64,000 bases of DNA from Agrilutibacter niabensis (GTDB lineage Bacteria > Pseudomonadota > Gammaproteobacteria > Xanthomonadales > Xanthomonadaceae): contig NZ_JBHSNJ010000012.1 of NCBI RefSeq assembly GCF_042657165.1, positions 930,001 to 994,000 of the forward strand. The letters run 5' to 3'. This document shows, one piece after another, positions 29,407 to 37,546 of the stretch. Position 1 is the stretch's first letter; each line of letters opens with the position of its first letter. The notes beneath the pieces were generated by a model. The model searched no databases and was not told the origin of the DNA. It worked only from the letters and a program-made list of their open reading frames with translations. The translations under genes were made by a program, and so were the position numbers.

Positions 29407-30180
29407 TCAGCGGGCGGTGTAGCCGCCATCGATGACCAGCTCGGCACCGGTCATGAACTTCGATTCATTCGAAGCCAGGTACACCACGCCCCAGGCGATG
29501 TCGTCTGGTTCGCCCATATGCCCCAAGGGATGGAGCTTGCCGACCTCACTCCGTGCTGCTTCGATATCAGTGGCACCGCTGTCCTTCAGATGGTGCTCAA
29601 CCATCGGCGTCCAGATGTATCCCGGATGCACCGAGTTGGCGCGAATCCCGTCGGCTGCATAGAGCATGGCGTCTGTTTTTGTCATCAGGGTTACGGCACC
29701 CTTGGAAGCGTGATAGGGCGGCACATCGGGCGCTCCGATCAATCCGTAGATCGACGACAGGTTGATGATGCTGCCAGAGCCGCTTCTGCGAAGGTGTGGA
29801 ATTGCATGCTTGGTGCAGAAGAACACGCCCTTGACGTTGATTGCCTGGACGCGATCCCATTCTTCCTCACTCACCTCGTGCGTTGGCTTGTTGATGCCAG
29901 CAATCCCGGCGTTATTGACTAGCACATGGATGGCGCCGTAATGCTGGGCTACACCGTCGATCGCCTCATGCACGCTCCGCTCGCTGGCAACATCGACATG
30001 CCAGTAGCGAGCAAGTGCGCCTCGCGATTGCAGTTCCTCGACCAGGGCCCGGCCGGCCTGGTCCAGCACATCGAACAGGGCCAGCTGCGCGCCCTCTTCA
30101 GCCAGGCGTCTTGCGCAGGCCTGTCCGATTCCGAGCGCGGCGCCTGTAACGATGCAGACTCTGTCTTTCACCCGGTTCAT
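29407..30180 (-). CDS. SDR-family oxidoreductase
   Basis: A 257-residue classical short-chain dehydrogenase: 'TGAALGIGQACARRLAEEG' binds NAD(P), 'LVNNAGIAG' is the NNAG motif, catalytic Ser/Tyr/Lys are in 'IINLSSIYG' and 'YHASKGAV', and the end has 'TGAELVIDGGYTAR'. The acidic residue after the first turn (LFDVLDQ) suggests NAD rather than NADP. Substrate unknown. It lies 91 bp downstream of a universal stress gene on the same strand and probably belongs to that unit. AGGAAGG precedes the ATG at 30180. Confidence 0.9.
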   Translation of the reverse strand: MNRVKDRVCIVTGAALGIGQACARRLAEEGAQLALFDVLDQAGRALVEELQSRGALARYWHVDVASERSVHEAIDGVAQHYGAIHVLVNNAGIAGINKPTHEVSEEEWDRVQAINVKGVFFCTKHAIPHLRRSGSGSIINLSSIYGLIGAPDVPPYHASKGAVTLMTKTDAMLYAADGIRANSVHPGYIWTPMVEHHLKDSGATDIEAARSEVGKLHPLGHMGEPDDIAWGVVYLASNESKFMTGAELVIDGGYTAR

Positions 30181-30271
30181 GGATCTACCTTCCTGAAGCA
30201 CGCCGCCGGAAGTCCTGTGGCCCGCGGCTGAGGCATTGGAGGAGCGCAAGGTCGAATCGTGACCATGTGCG

Positions 30272-30694
30272 TTAACGTGCGACAACCACAGGAATGTCGC
30301 ACTGCGCTATGACTTTCGAAGTTACGGAACCAAGGAACAGCGTCTGCAGGGCGCCGTGCCCCTTTGAGCCCATCACGACCAGGTCGCAGCGTTCGGACTT
30401 GGCTGCCTTGATGATGGACGGAGCGGGATCTCCGACGGCTAGCTTCTCGGTAAAGGAAAGGCGGGCCCGCTTGAGCGCGCTCCGTGCGGCCTTGACAGCA
30501 TACGCGCCGTTCTCCGCGTGATACCTGGTCACAGCCTGGAGCCCCAGTTTGATCGCGACGGCTTGCATGAGTGGCGGGTCGGCGTTGAACAGGATCACGG
30601 TGGGTGGGTCAGCGAACTCCGCTGCCAGCTTTGCCGTTACTCGTGCGGCGCGGAGACTGATCGGGCTTCCGTCTACGGCAAGCAGGATCTTCAT
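30272..30694 (-). CDS. Universal stress protein, single domain
   Basis: A 140-residue UspA fold. It begins 'MKILLAVDGSPISLRAA' and has the ATP-binding G-x2-G-x9-G(S/T) pattern in 'VMGSKGHGALQTLFLGSVTS'. ATP-binding Usps act as stress sensors. I chose the start at 30694. Its Fnr-type box is 90 bp upstream, and an SDR gene follows. This window has three Usp genes: this single-domain one and two-domain proteins at 37547 and 60749. Confidence 0.92.
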   Translation of the reverse strand: MKILLAVDGSPISLRAARVTAKLAAEFADPPTVILFNADPPLMQAVAIKLGLQAVTRYHAENGAYAVKAARSALKRARLSFTEKLAVGDPAPSIIKAAKSERCDLVVMGSKGHGALQTLFLGSVTSKVIAQCDIPVVVAR

Positions 30695-30783
30695 GATGTG
30701 CACTCCACGACTGCGGTGCCTATCCGCCGGTTGGCATCTATCCGTTCGACAGTGCAACGATATGCCCCTATCAACGGCGGACG

Positions 30784-30797
30784 TTGATCGAGATCAA
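30784..30797. promoter_or_regulatory. Fnr-type box of the Usp-SDR unit
   Basis: TTGATCGAGATCAA is a perfect dyad with centre 96 bp before the Usp start. The identical 14-mer recurs at 38653. Confidence 0.8.
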
Positions 30798-30887
30798 TAG
30801 GTCGGCGACACGCAGTTGCGCACTGGGTTTGGTGCGTCGTCCCTAACTTCTTCGACCCGGATCTCGTGTTCGTCGCGCGCGGCCGCT

Positions 30888-31325
30888 TTACCACATCCGG
30901 CGCAGCACACCGTCTCGACGGATGTACTGGTGCCACAGTGCTGCGAGCGCGTGCAATGCGATCACGGCGTAAAACAGGTTTCCGACGGTTTCATGCAGGT
31001 CCTCCAGCGTCTCAGCCCACGCCTTGCCAAGCGCAATGAGTGGCGGGAGTTGCCATGCGGTGAACGGGACGGGCAGGGCCTCGCCTTCCGCCCACACCAT
31101 CAGCACGCCGAGCAACGGTTGCACTACCACGAACAGCAGCAGCGCGACGTGCACCAGCCGCGCCGACCATGTCTCAAGGGCCGAAGTGGACACGGGCGCA
31201 CGAGGTGCGGCGAGCCGCGCCAGCAGCCGCGGCACGAACAACAGCAGGGCAAGGCCAGCAAGCGCGTGCCATTGGCTGCCTGCGGTCCTCGAGGCCTTTT
31301 GTACCACGCTCGCCGTGCGCGCCAA
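30888..31325 (-). pseudogene. Cytochrome b561 fragment, 5' end missing
   Basis: The readable 145 residues contain three of the four helices expected of a CybB-type cytochrome b561: 'HALAGLALLLFVPRLL', 'LVHVALLLFVVVQPLLGVLMV' and, after 'LEDLHETVGNLFYAVIALHALAALWHQY', the C-terminal basic tail. The first helix with its haem histidine is lacking. The frame upstream is Arg/Ser-rich without hydrophobic character until a stop, and no ATG is available. It is probably a truncated relic; a frame starting with TTG or GTG could still give a short protein. Confidence 0.6.
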
Positions 31326-31385
31326 AGGCGAAGAGGCACGGCAACTGGCCGATCGCTGCCGCTGCCAGCGGAGACTTCGCGGGGT

Positions 31386-31406
31386 ATTTGCCTGCGTCAG
31401 GCAAAT
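31386..31406. repeat. Perfect 9-bp hairpin near the b561 breakpoint
   Basis: ATTTGCCTG, CGT, CAGGCAAAT lies between the copper ATPase stop and the truncated cytochrome gene. It may end transcription of the ATPase gene, or be a scar of the rearrangement; no clear T-run follows. Confidence 0.5.
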
Positions 31407-31459
31407 CTGGAGTCGGTGGGATCAGGACGCACGGCCCTCGGTCTTTGCTGCTCCGGGTA

Positions 31460-33610
31460 CTAAGGGGTATATCGAAGCCTTAGCGCGTTACCAATCACCG
31501 ACACAGAGCTGAAGCTCATCGCGAGAGCTGCAATCAACGGGGACAACAGAACCCCCGTAAAGGGGTAAAGCACGCCTGCCGCGATCGGGATTCCCAGTGC
31601 GTTATAGGCGAGGGCGAAGCCCAGGTTCTGCCGCATGTTGCGCACCGTTTCGGCCGATAGGTCGCGTGCGCGTGCGATGGCACGGAGATCGCCCTTCACC
31701 AGCGTAACGTGGCCGCTGTTCATGGCCACATCGGTGCCAGTGCCCATGGCAATGCCGACATCGGCTCGCGCCAATGCAGGTGCGTCATTGATACCATCGC
31801 CGGCCATTGCAACCGTCCGACCCGCGCGTTTGAGCTCTTCGATCAGTTCGACTTTGCGAGAAGGCGTGGCCTCGCCGATGACTTCAGTGATGCCAAGGGG
31901 CTCGGCGACAGCGTGTGCCGTGGCCCAACCGTCGCCGGTGGCCATGATCACGTTAACGCCGGCCGCGCGCAGAGCGGCCAGGGCATCCGGCGTGGTCGCC
32001 TTGATGGGGTCGGATACCGCCAATGCACCGGCCAGGCGATCCTCGATGGCTACCAGTACCACGCTTGCGCCTTGCTCGCGAAGTGGGGCGGCTTCTGCCT
32101 CCACCGGTGTCCAGTCAATGCCAGCCTGCTCCATCAATGTCGTGTTGCCGAGCAGGACGCGTTGACCTTGAACCATCCCGCGAACGCCGGAACCACGCAC
32201 GGTTTCGAACGCTCCGGGTTCGTGTAGTACTGTTTCGCGCCGACGCGCTTCGTCCACGATGGCTCGGGCCAACGGGTGCTCGGATGCCTGATCCAGGCTG
32301 GCGGCCTTGCCCAGCACGGTATCGGTATCGAAGCCCTCAACTGCGATGACACGACCGAAAGAAGGGTGCCCCTCGGTCAGCGTGCCGGTCTTGTCGACTA
32401 CGAGGGTGTCCACCTGGCACATCGATTCGATGGCGGCTGCATCGCGGAACAGGATGCCTGAGCTCGCGCCACGACCGGTTGCCACCATGATCGACATGGG
32501 GGTGGCCAGCCCAAGCGCGCAAGGGCAGGCGATGATCAGCACCGCCAGGGCATTCAGCAGGGCAAAGGTCCACCGAGGCTCGGGGCCAAACAGGCCCCAG
32601 AGGGCGAAGGTCGCAACCGCTATCGCGATTACGGCCATGACAAACCAACCCGATACCGCGTCCGCCATGCGCTGCATAGGTGCCCGCGAGCGCTGCGCCT
32701 GGGCCACCAGTTGCACGATCTGCGCCAGCATCGTCTCGCTACCCACTCGCTCAGCGCGCATGATCAATGCGCCAGAAGTGTTGAGCGTTGCGCCAGTGAC
32801 CTTGTCGCCTGCGCGCTTACCCACTGGCATGGGCTCGCCGGTGAGCATGGATTCATCGACGGCGCTTTCGCCCTCGAGGACCACTCCGTCAACGGGCACC
32901 TTTTCGCCAGGGCGCACGCGCAGGCGGTCTCCTACATGCACATGGCTGAGCGGTATGTCTTCCTCGCCCTCGCCCTCGCCACTGCCCAGGCGGCGTGCGG
33001 TCTTGGGCGCCAATCCGAGTAGCTGCCTGAGCGCAAGCGACGTGCGCGAGCGTGCCTTGAGTTCCAGCACCTGCCCGAGAAGCGTCAGGGAAACAATCAC
33101 AGCCGCGGCTTCGAAGTACACGCCAGGCCGGCCATGCTGCATGAAAGAGGTTGGAAAGGCCTGCGGGATGAGCGTTGCGGCGACGCTGTAGCCGTAGGCC
33201 ACGGCAACCCCCAGACCGATCAACGTCCACATGTTCGGATGACGGTTGAAAACAGATTGAACGCCGCGAACGAAGAATGGCCAGCCTCCCCATACGATCA
33301 CCGGTGTTGCCAGTCCCAGTTCAAGGCCCGGGTGGACGGCCTTCGGGAGGTTTACAAACAAATCGCCGAACATCGCCAGCGCAAACACTGCCAACGTCAG
33401 GGGCAAGGTCCACCAGAAGCGGCGGCGGAACCCGATCAACTCGACGCTCTCTTCATCCTCTTGGATCGGCAGGAGCGGCTCCAATGTCATCCCACAGATC
33501 GGGCAGCGGCCTGGGCCCGTCTGCCGAACCTGTGGGTGCATTGGGCAGGTATAGACTTCCGCTTCAATTGCTGCTTGGGGACTGGCGATCGAACTCTTCG
33601 TCTCGTTCAT
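31460..33610 (-). CDS. Copper-type P1B ATPase with CPMHP N-terminal domain
   Basis: A 716-residue heavy-metal efflux or maturation ATPase. It lacks the usual CxxC HMA domain and carries instead a 'YTCPMHPQVRQ...CPICGM' metal-binding module (19-41). The transport motif CPC is at 362-364, the phosphorylation motif DKTGT at 406-410 and the actuator loop TGEP at 257-260, with eight predicted helices. The CPC type transports Cu(I) or Ag(I). It could supply or protect cuproenzymes such as low-oxygen oxidases (inference). It ends beside a rearranged region. No matching CueR regulator or chaperone is adjacent. Confidence 0.93.
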   Translation of the reverse strand: MNETKSSIASPQAAIEAEVYTCPMHPQVRQTGPGRCPICGMTLEPLLPIQEDEESVELIGFRRRFWWTLPLTLAVFALAMFGDLFVNLPKAVHPGLELGLATPVIVWGGWPFFVRGVQSVFNRHPNMWTLIGLGVAVAYGYSVAATLIPQAFPTSFMQHGRPGVYFEAAAVIVSLTLLGQVLELKARSRTSLALRQLLGLAPKTARRLGSGEGEGEEDIPLSHVHVGDRLRVRPGEKVPVDGVVLEGESAVDESMLTGEPMPVGKRAGDKVTGATLNTSGALIMRAERVGSETMLAQIVQLVAQAQRSRAPMQRMADAVSGWFVMAVIAIAVATFALWGLFGPEPRWTFALLNALAVLIIACPCALGLATPMSIMVATGRGASSGILFRDAAAIESMCQVDTLVVDKTGTLTEGHPSFGRVIAVEGFDTDTVLGKAASLDQASEHPLARAIVDEARRRETVLHEPGAFETVRGSGVRGMVQGQRVLLGNTTLMEQAGIDWTPVEAEAAPLREQGASVVLVAIEDRLAGALAVSDPIKATTPDALAALRAAGVNVIMATGDGWATAHAVAEPLGITEVIGEATPSRKVELIEELKRAGRTVAMAGDGINDAPALARADVGIAMGTGTDVAMNSGHVTLVKGDLRAIARARDLSAETVRNMRQNLGFALAYNALGIPIAAGVLYPFTGVLLSPLIAALAMSFSSVSVIGNALRLRYTP

Positions 33611-33645
33611 GGCGCGACATTGCCGCTGATTCGTATCAGATTCGC

Positions 33646-34182
33646 CTAGCGCTCCTGCTCCTGTTGCTTTTCCGTGGAGGTTTGTTGATCTTCAGGCATG
33701 TCCTGCGCCTGGTCGCGCTCGAACTGGGCCCGCGCCTTCTGCAATGCGTCGGCGAGTTCGTGATAACTCTTGATAAAGCCCGCCTTCACATCCTCCCAGA
33801 CCTCGCCGGAGCTGTGCTGCATTCCGCCGGCCCATTCGGCAACATCATTGCGACGGCGGTGCAGTTCGGTCATGGCCGCCTGCGAACGCTGACGCGTGGC
33901 CAGGTTCATGCGCGCCCATCGTTCGTTCACCTGTTCATCCAGCCGGTCCAGACGGCGATCGGCTTCGGTCAGCGATTCGCGCGCGCGATCAACCGCTTCC
34001 TTTCGACGCTCGATCGAATAGCCGCGGATGGCATCTACAGCTTCGCCCACTTCCTTCTGTACCTGCTCGCGTTGCTGCCTCTTGGCATCGGCGTCAGCCG
34101 GCTTCGATGCCTCTTGCGCGGAGGTCGACGGCAGCCAGGCCGCCATCAGCACGGCCAAGCCCAAGCGGCACAAATTCTTCAT
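33646..34182 (-). CDS. Exported coiled-coil protein (Sll1863-like)
   Basis: A 178-residue protein with a signal peptide (LGLAVLMAAWLPSTSA). It is otherwise almost wholly alpha-helical and charged, with heptad-like stretches from about 30 to 160 and a Gln/Glu-rich tail. It resembles proteins labelled Sll1863-family stress response, but I assign that only by general character. It follows Hsp20 by 25 bp on the same strand, so it is the second gene of the Hsp20 unit and may have a related envelope-stress role. Confidence 0.7.
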   Translation of the reverse strand: MKNLCRLGLAVLMAAWLPSTSAQEASKPADADAKRQQREQVQKEVGEAVDAIRGYSIERRKEAVDRARESLTEADRRLDRLDEQVNERWARMNLATRQRSQAAMTELHRRRNDVAEWAGGMQHSSGEVWEDVKAGFIKSYHELADALQKARAQFERDQAQDMPEDQQTSTEKQQEQER

Positions 34183-34207
34183 GGCAGGCTCCTGAAGCAC
34201 AAGCAGG

Positions 34208-34651
34208 CTAGTTGACCGGCAGATGCTTCGATGCGGTGCTGGCCTTCTTGGGCAGGGTAAGGGTAAGCACGCCGCCGTCGTAGGTGGCCTGGGCCGTGGT
34301 GCTATCGACTTCCACAGGTAGCGTAAACGCGCGATAGGCATGGCCGCTGTATCGCTCGCTGTGGATTTCCTTTCCCTTGTCGCGCGACTTCTCGCGCTTC
34401 ACTTCGGCGCGGATGGCGACCTGGTTTCCTTCGATGGAAACGTCGATGTCTTCCTTCTTGACGCCAGGCATGTCGACGTTGACGACGTAACTCTTGTCAT
34501 CCTCATTGACGTCCAGGCGCATATCCATGGTCCTTTCATACTCGCGGGCGAGCGATCTGCCGCCGAAGGTGCGCAGGAGATCCTCGAAGTCGGCAAAGGG
34601 GTCCATTCGGCTGATCTGGCCAAACGGGTTCCAACGGGTAGGCAGAGTCAT
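34208..34651 (-). CDS. Small heat-shock protein, Hsp20/alpha-crystallin family
   Basis: A 147-residue ATP-independent holdase. The alpha-crystallin domain spans about 40-140 ('VNVDMPGVKKEDIDVSIEG' to 'YDGGVLTLTLPKK'), and the C-terminal 'KHLPVN' stands where the I-x-I anchor usually lies. Mycobacterial HspX of the dormancy regulon has this fold. GAGGAAG precedes the ATG at 34651. Its Fnr-type box lies about 90 bp upstream, which is unusual for a heat-shock gene and suggests oxygen rather than heat control. Confidence 0.94.
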   Translation of the reverse strand: MTLPTRWNPFGQISRMDPFADFEDLLRTFGGRSLAREYERTMDMRLDVNEDDKSYVVNVDMPGVKKEDIDVSIEGNQVAIRAEVKREKSRDKGKEIHSERYSGHAYRAFTLPVEVDSTTAQATYDGGVLTLTLPKKASTASKHLPVN

Positions 34652-34738
34652 GGCGGCTTCCTCGGTGACTGGTGGGGACGTCGGCAGGGAAAGAATCGAT
34701 GCCAACACCGAAAGTGCGCTTGCGAGCCACCTACCGTG

Positions 34739-34752
34739 TTGACTGAGATCAA
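34739..34752. promoter_or_regulatory. Fnr-type box of the Hsp20 unit
   Basis: TTGACTGAGATCAA, with a T-to-C change in one half-site, lies 88 bp upstream of the Hsp20 start. Confidence 0.75.
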
Positions 34753-34991
34753 GTTTCCACTCGATCGTCCGGGTGTTGGTTTCCGGTCAAGATGCCGCGC
34801 CAGTGCGGTGCCATATTGTTGCCGGATGGATCGCCTCCGAAGGGCTCAAGTGAGTCCTGGCCTTGCCAACGGGTTCTTCATTCTGCATCGCGAGCTGAAG
34901 CAGGATGTCGCCAAAGATCCCTGGTGTTGCCCGAATCCGATGCGAAGGCTTTCAGGTGATGCGGCACGCATCCGTCACTCAGTACAGTGGT

Positions 34992-35019
34992 GGAAGGAGA
35001 TCACCGGAAGGAGATCACC
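34992..35019. repeat. 14-bp perfect tandem duplication at a gene end
   Basis: The unit GGAAGGAGATCACC occurs twice head to tail and overlaps the stop codon of the Nramp-like gene. It looks like a recent slippage event. Confidence 0.8.
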
Positions 35020-36379
35020 GGGCCATGGCGGAAGAGCCGGCCCAGCTCCATGCAAGGGCACCGACGCACGCCAGGATCAGCGCAATGCTCCCCCAGCCTG
35101 CCATGAGTGACGCCGTCCCGGACCGCGCATCCCCCATGATCGCCGGGTCGCGCGCGAGCAGTTGCAGCGCCACTACATGCAGCGGAAGCATCACGGCATT
35201 GACCACCTGGCTGCTGTAGATGAGTGGAATGAGCGGCAATCGCGGCAGCGAAACCACGCTGGCAGCCGCTAACGTCAGGCCCACGAACGCCACATAGAAG
35301 AGCCGGAAGTGACGAGAATCCAGGTCCAGCGAGGCCGGGGACCCTGCGCCTTCTGCAATGGAATATGCGGTCGCGAGCGGAACGATGGCAGCGGCGAGCA
35401 GCGACGCCCCCAGCAGTCCGGCGCCAAACAGCACCGTCGCAAACGAGCCCGCGAGCGGTCGCAGCGCAATGGCCGCATCGCCCGCGTCATCGATGTGCAC
35501 GCCGGCGCGGTGGAGGGTGGCCGCACAGGCGACGGCGATGGCGAGCCCGATTACACCGGTCAGTATCGAGCCAATGACGACATCGACCCGCTCCCAGCGC
35601 AGGTTGGCGACCGTGATCTTCTTGTCGACGGCATACGACTGGATGAATGCCAGCCCCCAAGGCGCGAGCGTCGTGCCCAAGGTCGCGGCGACGGCAATCC
35701 AGCCGGCAGTGTCCGGGGGACGGTTCGGAACGAGTGCGTTGTACCAGACGAGCGGCCAGTCTGGCTTGGCCAGAATGCCGTCGACTATGTACAGGGCCAG
35801 CGTGGCTGACACGATCAGAAGGACGCGTTCCACACGATGAAATGATCCCAGTACGACGACGAGCGATATCAATATCGCAGCGATAGGAACGCTGATCCAT
35901 GATGGAATGCCAACGAGCGAACACGCAGCGGAGATCCCCGCGTACTCCGCGCAGATTGTCCCGAAGTTCGCAAGCAGGAGGCCGACTACTGCAAGGTATC
36001 CCCATCGGCATCCCCAGCGCGCACGAATGGCGCCGACAAATCCCTTGCCGCTTGCTGCGCCAATGCGCATCGCCATCAGATGGAACTGGACGAGCAGGAT
36101 CGTCGAAGCGGGGATGATCCATAGCAGTCGATAGCCGTGATCGGCTCCGAGGACGGAATACGTGGTGATGCCGGCGGGATCATCGTCTGAAAGCCCGGCC
36201 AGCAGCCCCGGGCCAAGCACGGCGAGAAATGCGGCGAAGCCTCCTAGTCCGGCAGCACGAAAGCGTGCGAACTTGGCCGCGATGCCGCGCCGATGGTGCG
36301 CCACTGCGTGCGGCGGCGCCCCCGCCTTCTCATGAAGACGACGTACTAGTGACTTGCCATTCTTCCTATGGGTACTCAT
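35015..36379 (-). CDS. Nramp-related divalent metal transporter
   Basis: A 454-residue membrane protein with about 11 helices. The first-helix signature DPGN of Nramp is replaced by 'DDDPAGITTYS' (65-75), and the sixth-helix motif reads 'TTLAPWGLAF' (about 240) instead of A/CMPHN. Those residues bind Mn/Fe in canonical members, so selectivity may differ; Mg or another ion is possible. A His/Arg-rich N-terminal tail precedes helix 1. It is divergent from the second GNAT gene and shares the 195-bp spacer that holds an Fnr-type box. Confidence 0.85.
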   Translation of the reverse strand: MSTHRKNGKSLVRRLHEKAGAPPHAVAHHRRGIAAKFARFRAAGLGGFAAFLAVLGPGLLAGLSDDDPAGITTYSVLGADHGYRLLWIIPASTILLVQFHLMAMRIGAASGKGFVGAIRARWGCRWGYLAVVGLLLANFGTICAEYAGISAACSLVGIPSWISVPIAAILISLVVVLGSFHRVERVLLIVSATLALYIVDGILAKPDWPLVWYNALVPNRPPDTAGWIAVAATLGTTLAPWGLAFIQSYAVDKKITVANLRWERVDVVIGSILTGVIGLAIAVACAATLHRAGVHIDDAGDAAIALRPLAGSFATVLFGAGLLGASLLAAAIVPLATAYSIAEGAGSPASLDLDSRHFRLFYVAFVGLTLAAASVVSLPRLPLIPLIYSSQVVNAVMLPLHVVALQLLARDPAIMGDARSGTASLMAGWGSIALILACVGALAWSWAGSSAMAR

Positions 36380-36505
36380 GCCGGCATCGTTGAATGCAAC
36401 ATGTGAGTAGAAGGGCTCCGGAAAACCCGAATATGAACCTGCTTTCGGTCAGGTTTCTGCTCGATTGCCGGGCGTCAATGTGCTGTGCGCGCGCGAGCCT
36501 TGGAA

Positions 36506-36519
36506 TTGATTTTGATCAA
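36506..36519. promoter_or_regulatory. Fnr-type box of the second GNAT gene
   Basis: TTGATTTTGATCAA is a perfect dyad, followed 22 bp later by TAGGCT (36542-36547), a plausible -10 element. The centre is 62 bp before the ATG at 36575. Confidence 0.82.
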
Positions 36520-36574
36520 AAGAACGCGAGAACGCCTGGGGTAGGCTTGCTTGGTACTTTTGCTGGAGACAGTC

Positions 36575-37129
36575 ATGAGTAGTTCCCCACTGATCGTTGG
36601 CCAGTCCACCGGGCCGGAGTACCCCCGCTGGTCAGAAACCCTGCGGGACCACAGTAACGTCCTCATCCGCCCCATCACTCCGCGCGACAAGGACGCGGAG
36701 CGCGCCTTCATCGAAGACCTTTCCATGCAGGCCAGGCGCTATCGCTTTCTTGGCCAGGTGCGCCACCCCAGTGAGCAAATGGTCGAGCAGTTCACGAACA
36801 TCGATCAAGCGCACGAGGCGGCCTTCGTGGCGGTCGTGTCCGATGAAGGCCGTGAGCGGATCGTGGGTGTCAGCCGCTATAGCGCCAACGCGTCTGGATC
36901 TCAATGCGAGTGTGCAGTGACAGTCAGCGACGATTGGCAGAATCGAGGGCTCGGCACGCTTCTCATGCGACACCTGATCGAGGTGGCGCAGGCTCGAGGA
37001 ATCCAGCGAATGATATCGATCGATTCCGCAGAGAATGCGCGCATGCAGGCTCTGGCGAACTACCTGGGGTTTGAGACGCGCGTAGATCCGGACGACGCGA
37101 GTCAGGTTGTCCACGAGCTGGACCTCTGA
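36575..37129 (+). CDS. GNAT-family N-acetyltransferase, second copy
   Basis: A 184-residue paralogue of the enzyme at 28757, collinear over its whole length, including the N-terminal 'GPEYPRWSETL' and the CoA loop 'DDWQNRGLGTLLMRHLIEVA'. The start at 36575 has GGAGAC upstream; the earlier in-frame codon at 36551 would lie upstream of the predicted transcription start. Two copies with separate Fnr-type boxes suggest a retained dosage or target difference. Confidence 0.88.
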   Translation: MSSSPLIVGQSTGPEYPRWSETLRDHSNVLIRPITPRDKDAERAFIEDLSMQARRYRFLGQVRHPSEQMVEQFTNIDQAHEAAFVAVVSDEGRERIVGVSRYSANASGSQCECAVTVSDDWQNRGLGTLLMRHLIEVAQARGIQRMISIDSAENARMQALANYLGFETRVDPDDASQVVHELDL

Positions 37130-37234
37130 CCTTGCAGGCGGAGCGAACCTCCGCCTTCCATGTTTCAGGCCGATGTTGGCGCTAGAAGAAGGCGGCTCGC
37201 CAACAAGCTCCTCGCCAACAAGTCATGATCGAAG

Positions 37235-37540
37235 TCATTCCACTTCCCGCACCAGGCGGGATTTTGCGTCGCGCACAGCTTCCAGATAGTCGTCGTAGCA
37301 GACGAAGAATCTTTGCCAATGCGTGGGCAATTCGCCCGCCGGTACGTCAAGCATTGCTTCGTACAGTGCCACCAACACTTCGTGCCGACGGCTCAGGTCA
37401 TGCATGGTCCCGTCAACTATCAGGCGATGCTGTCGGCTTAGCCCTGCCGTCTGGAGGCGCGTACGCATTTCAGACAAGGAGCGGGCAGTCCCGTCCACCG
37501 CGCTTTTCGCGTGATTCAGGATGTCGGCTTTGTCTAGCAT
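37235..37540 (-). CDS. Small helical protein downstream of a Usp gene
   Basis: A 101-residue soluble, mostly helical protein (MLDKADILNHAKSAVDG start). No motif is recognised; Trp/Tyr residues cluster in 'HWQRFFVCYDDYLEAV'. The start codon lies 6 bp after the Usp stop, so it is cotranscribed with that gene. It converges on the GNAT gene. Function unknown. Confidence 0.65.
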   Translation of the reverse strand: MLDKADILNHAKSAVDGTARSLSEMRTRLQTAGLSRQHRLIVDGTMHDLSRRHEVLVALYEAMLDVPAGELPTHWQRFFVCYDDYLEAVRDAKSRLVREVE

Positions 37541-37546
37541 GATGAC

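Noticed and set aside
31169..31483. Frame ending in a 'VGGIRTHGPRSL' peptide
   Set aside because: This phrase is a known type of spurious translation of non-coding DNA. The frame overlaps the cytochrome relic and the ATPase on the opposite strand.
33626..33639. CTGATTCGTATCAG palindrome before the copper ATPase
   Set aside because: It differs from the other boxes in both outer bases and is only 16 bp from the start codon, too close to act from -41.5.
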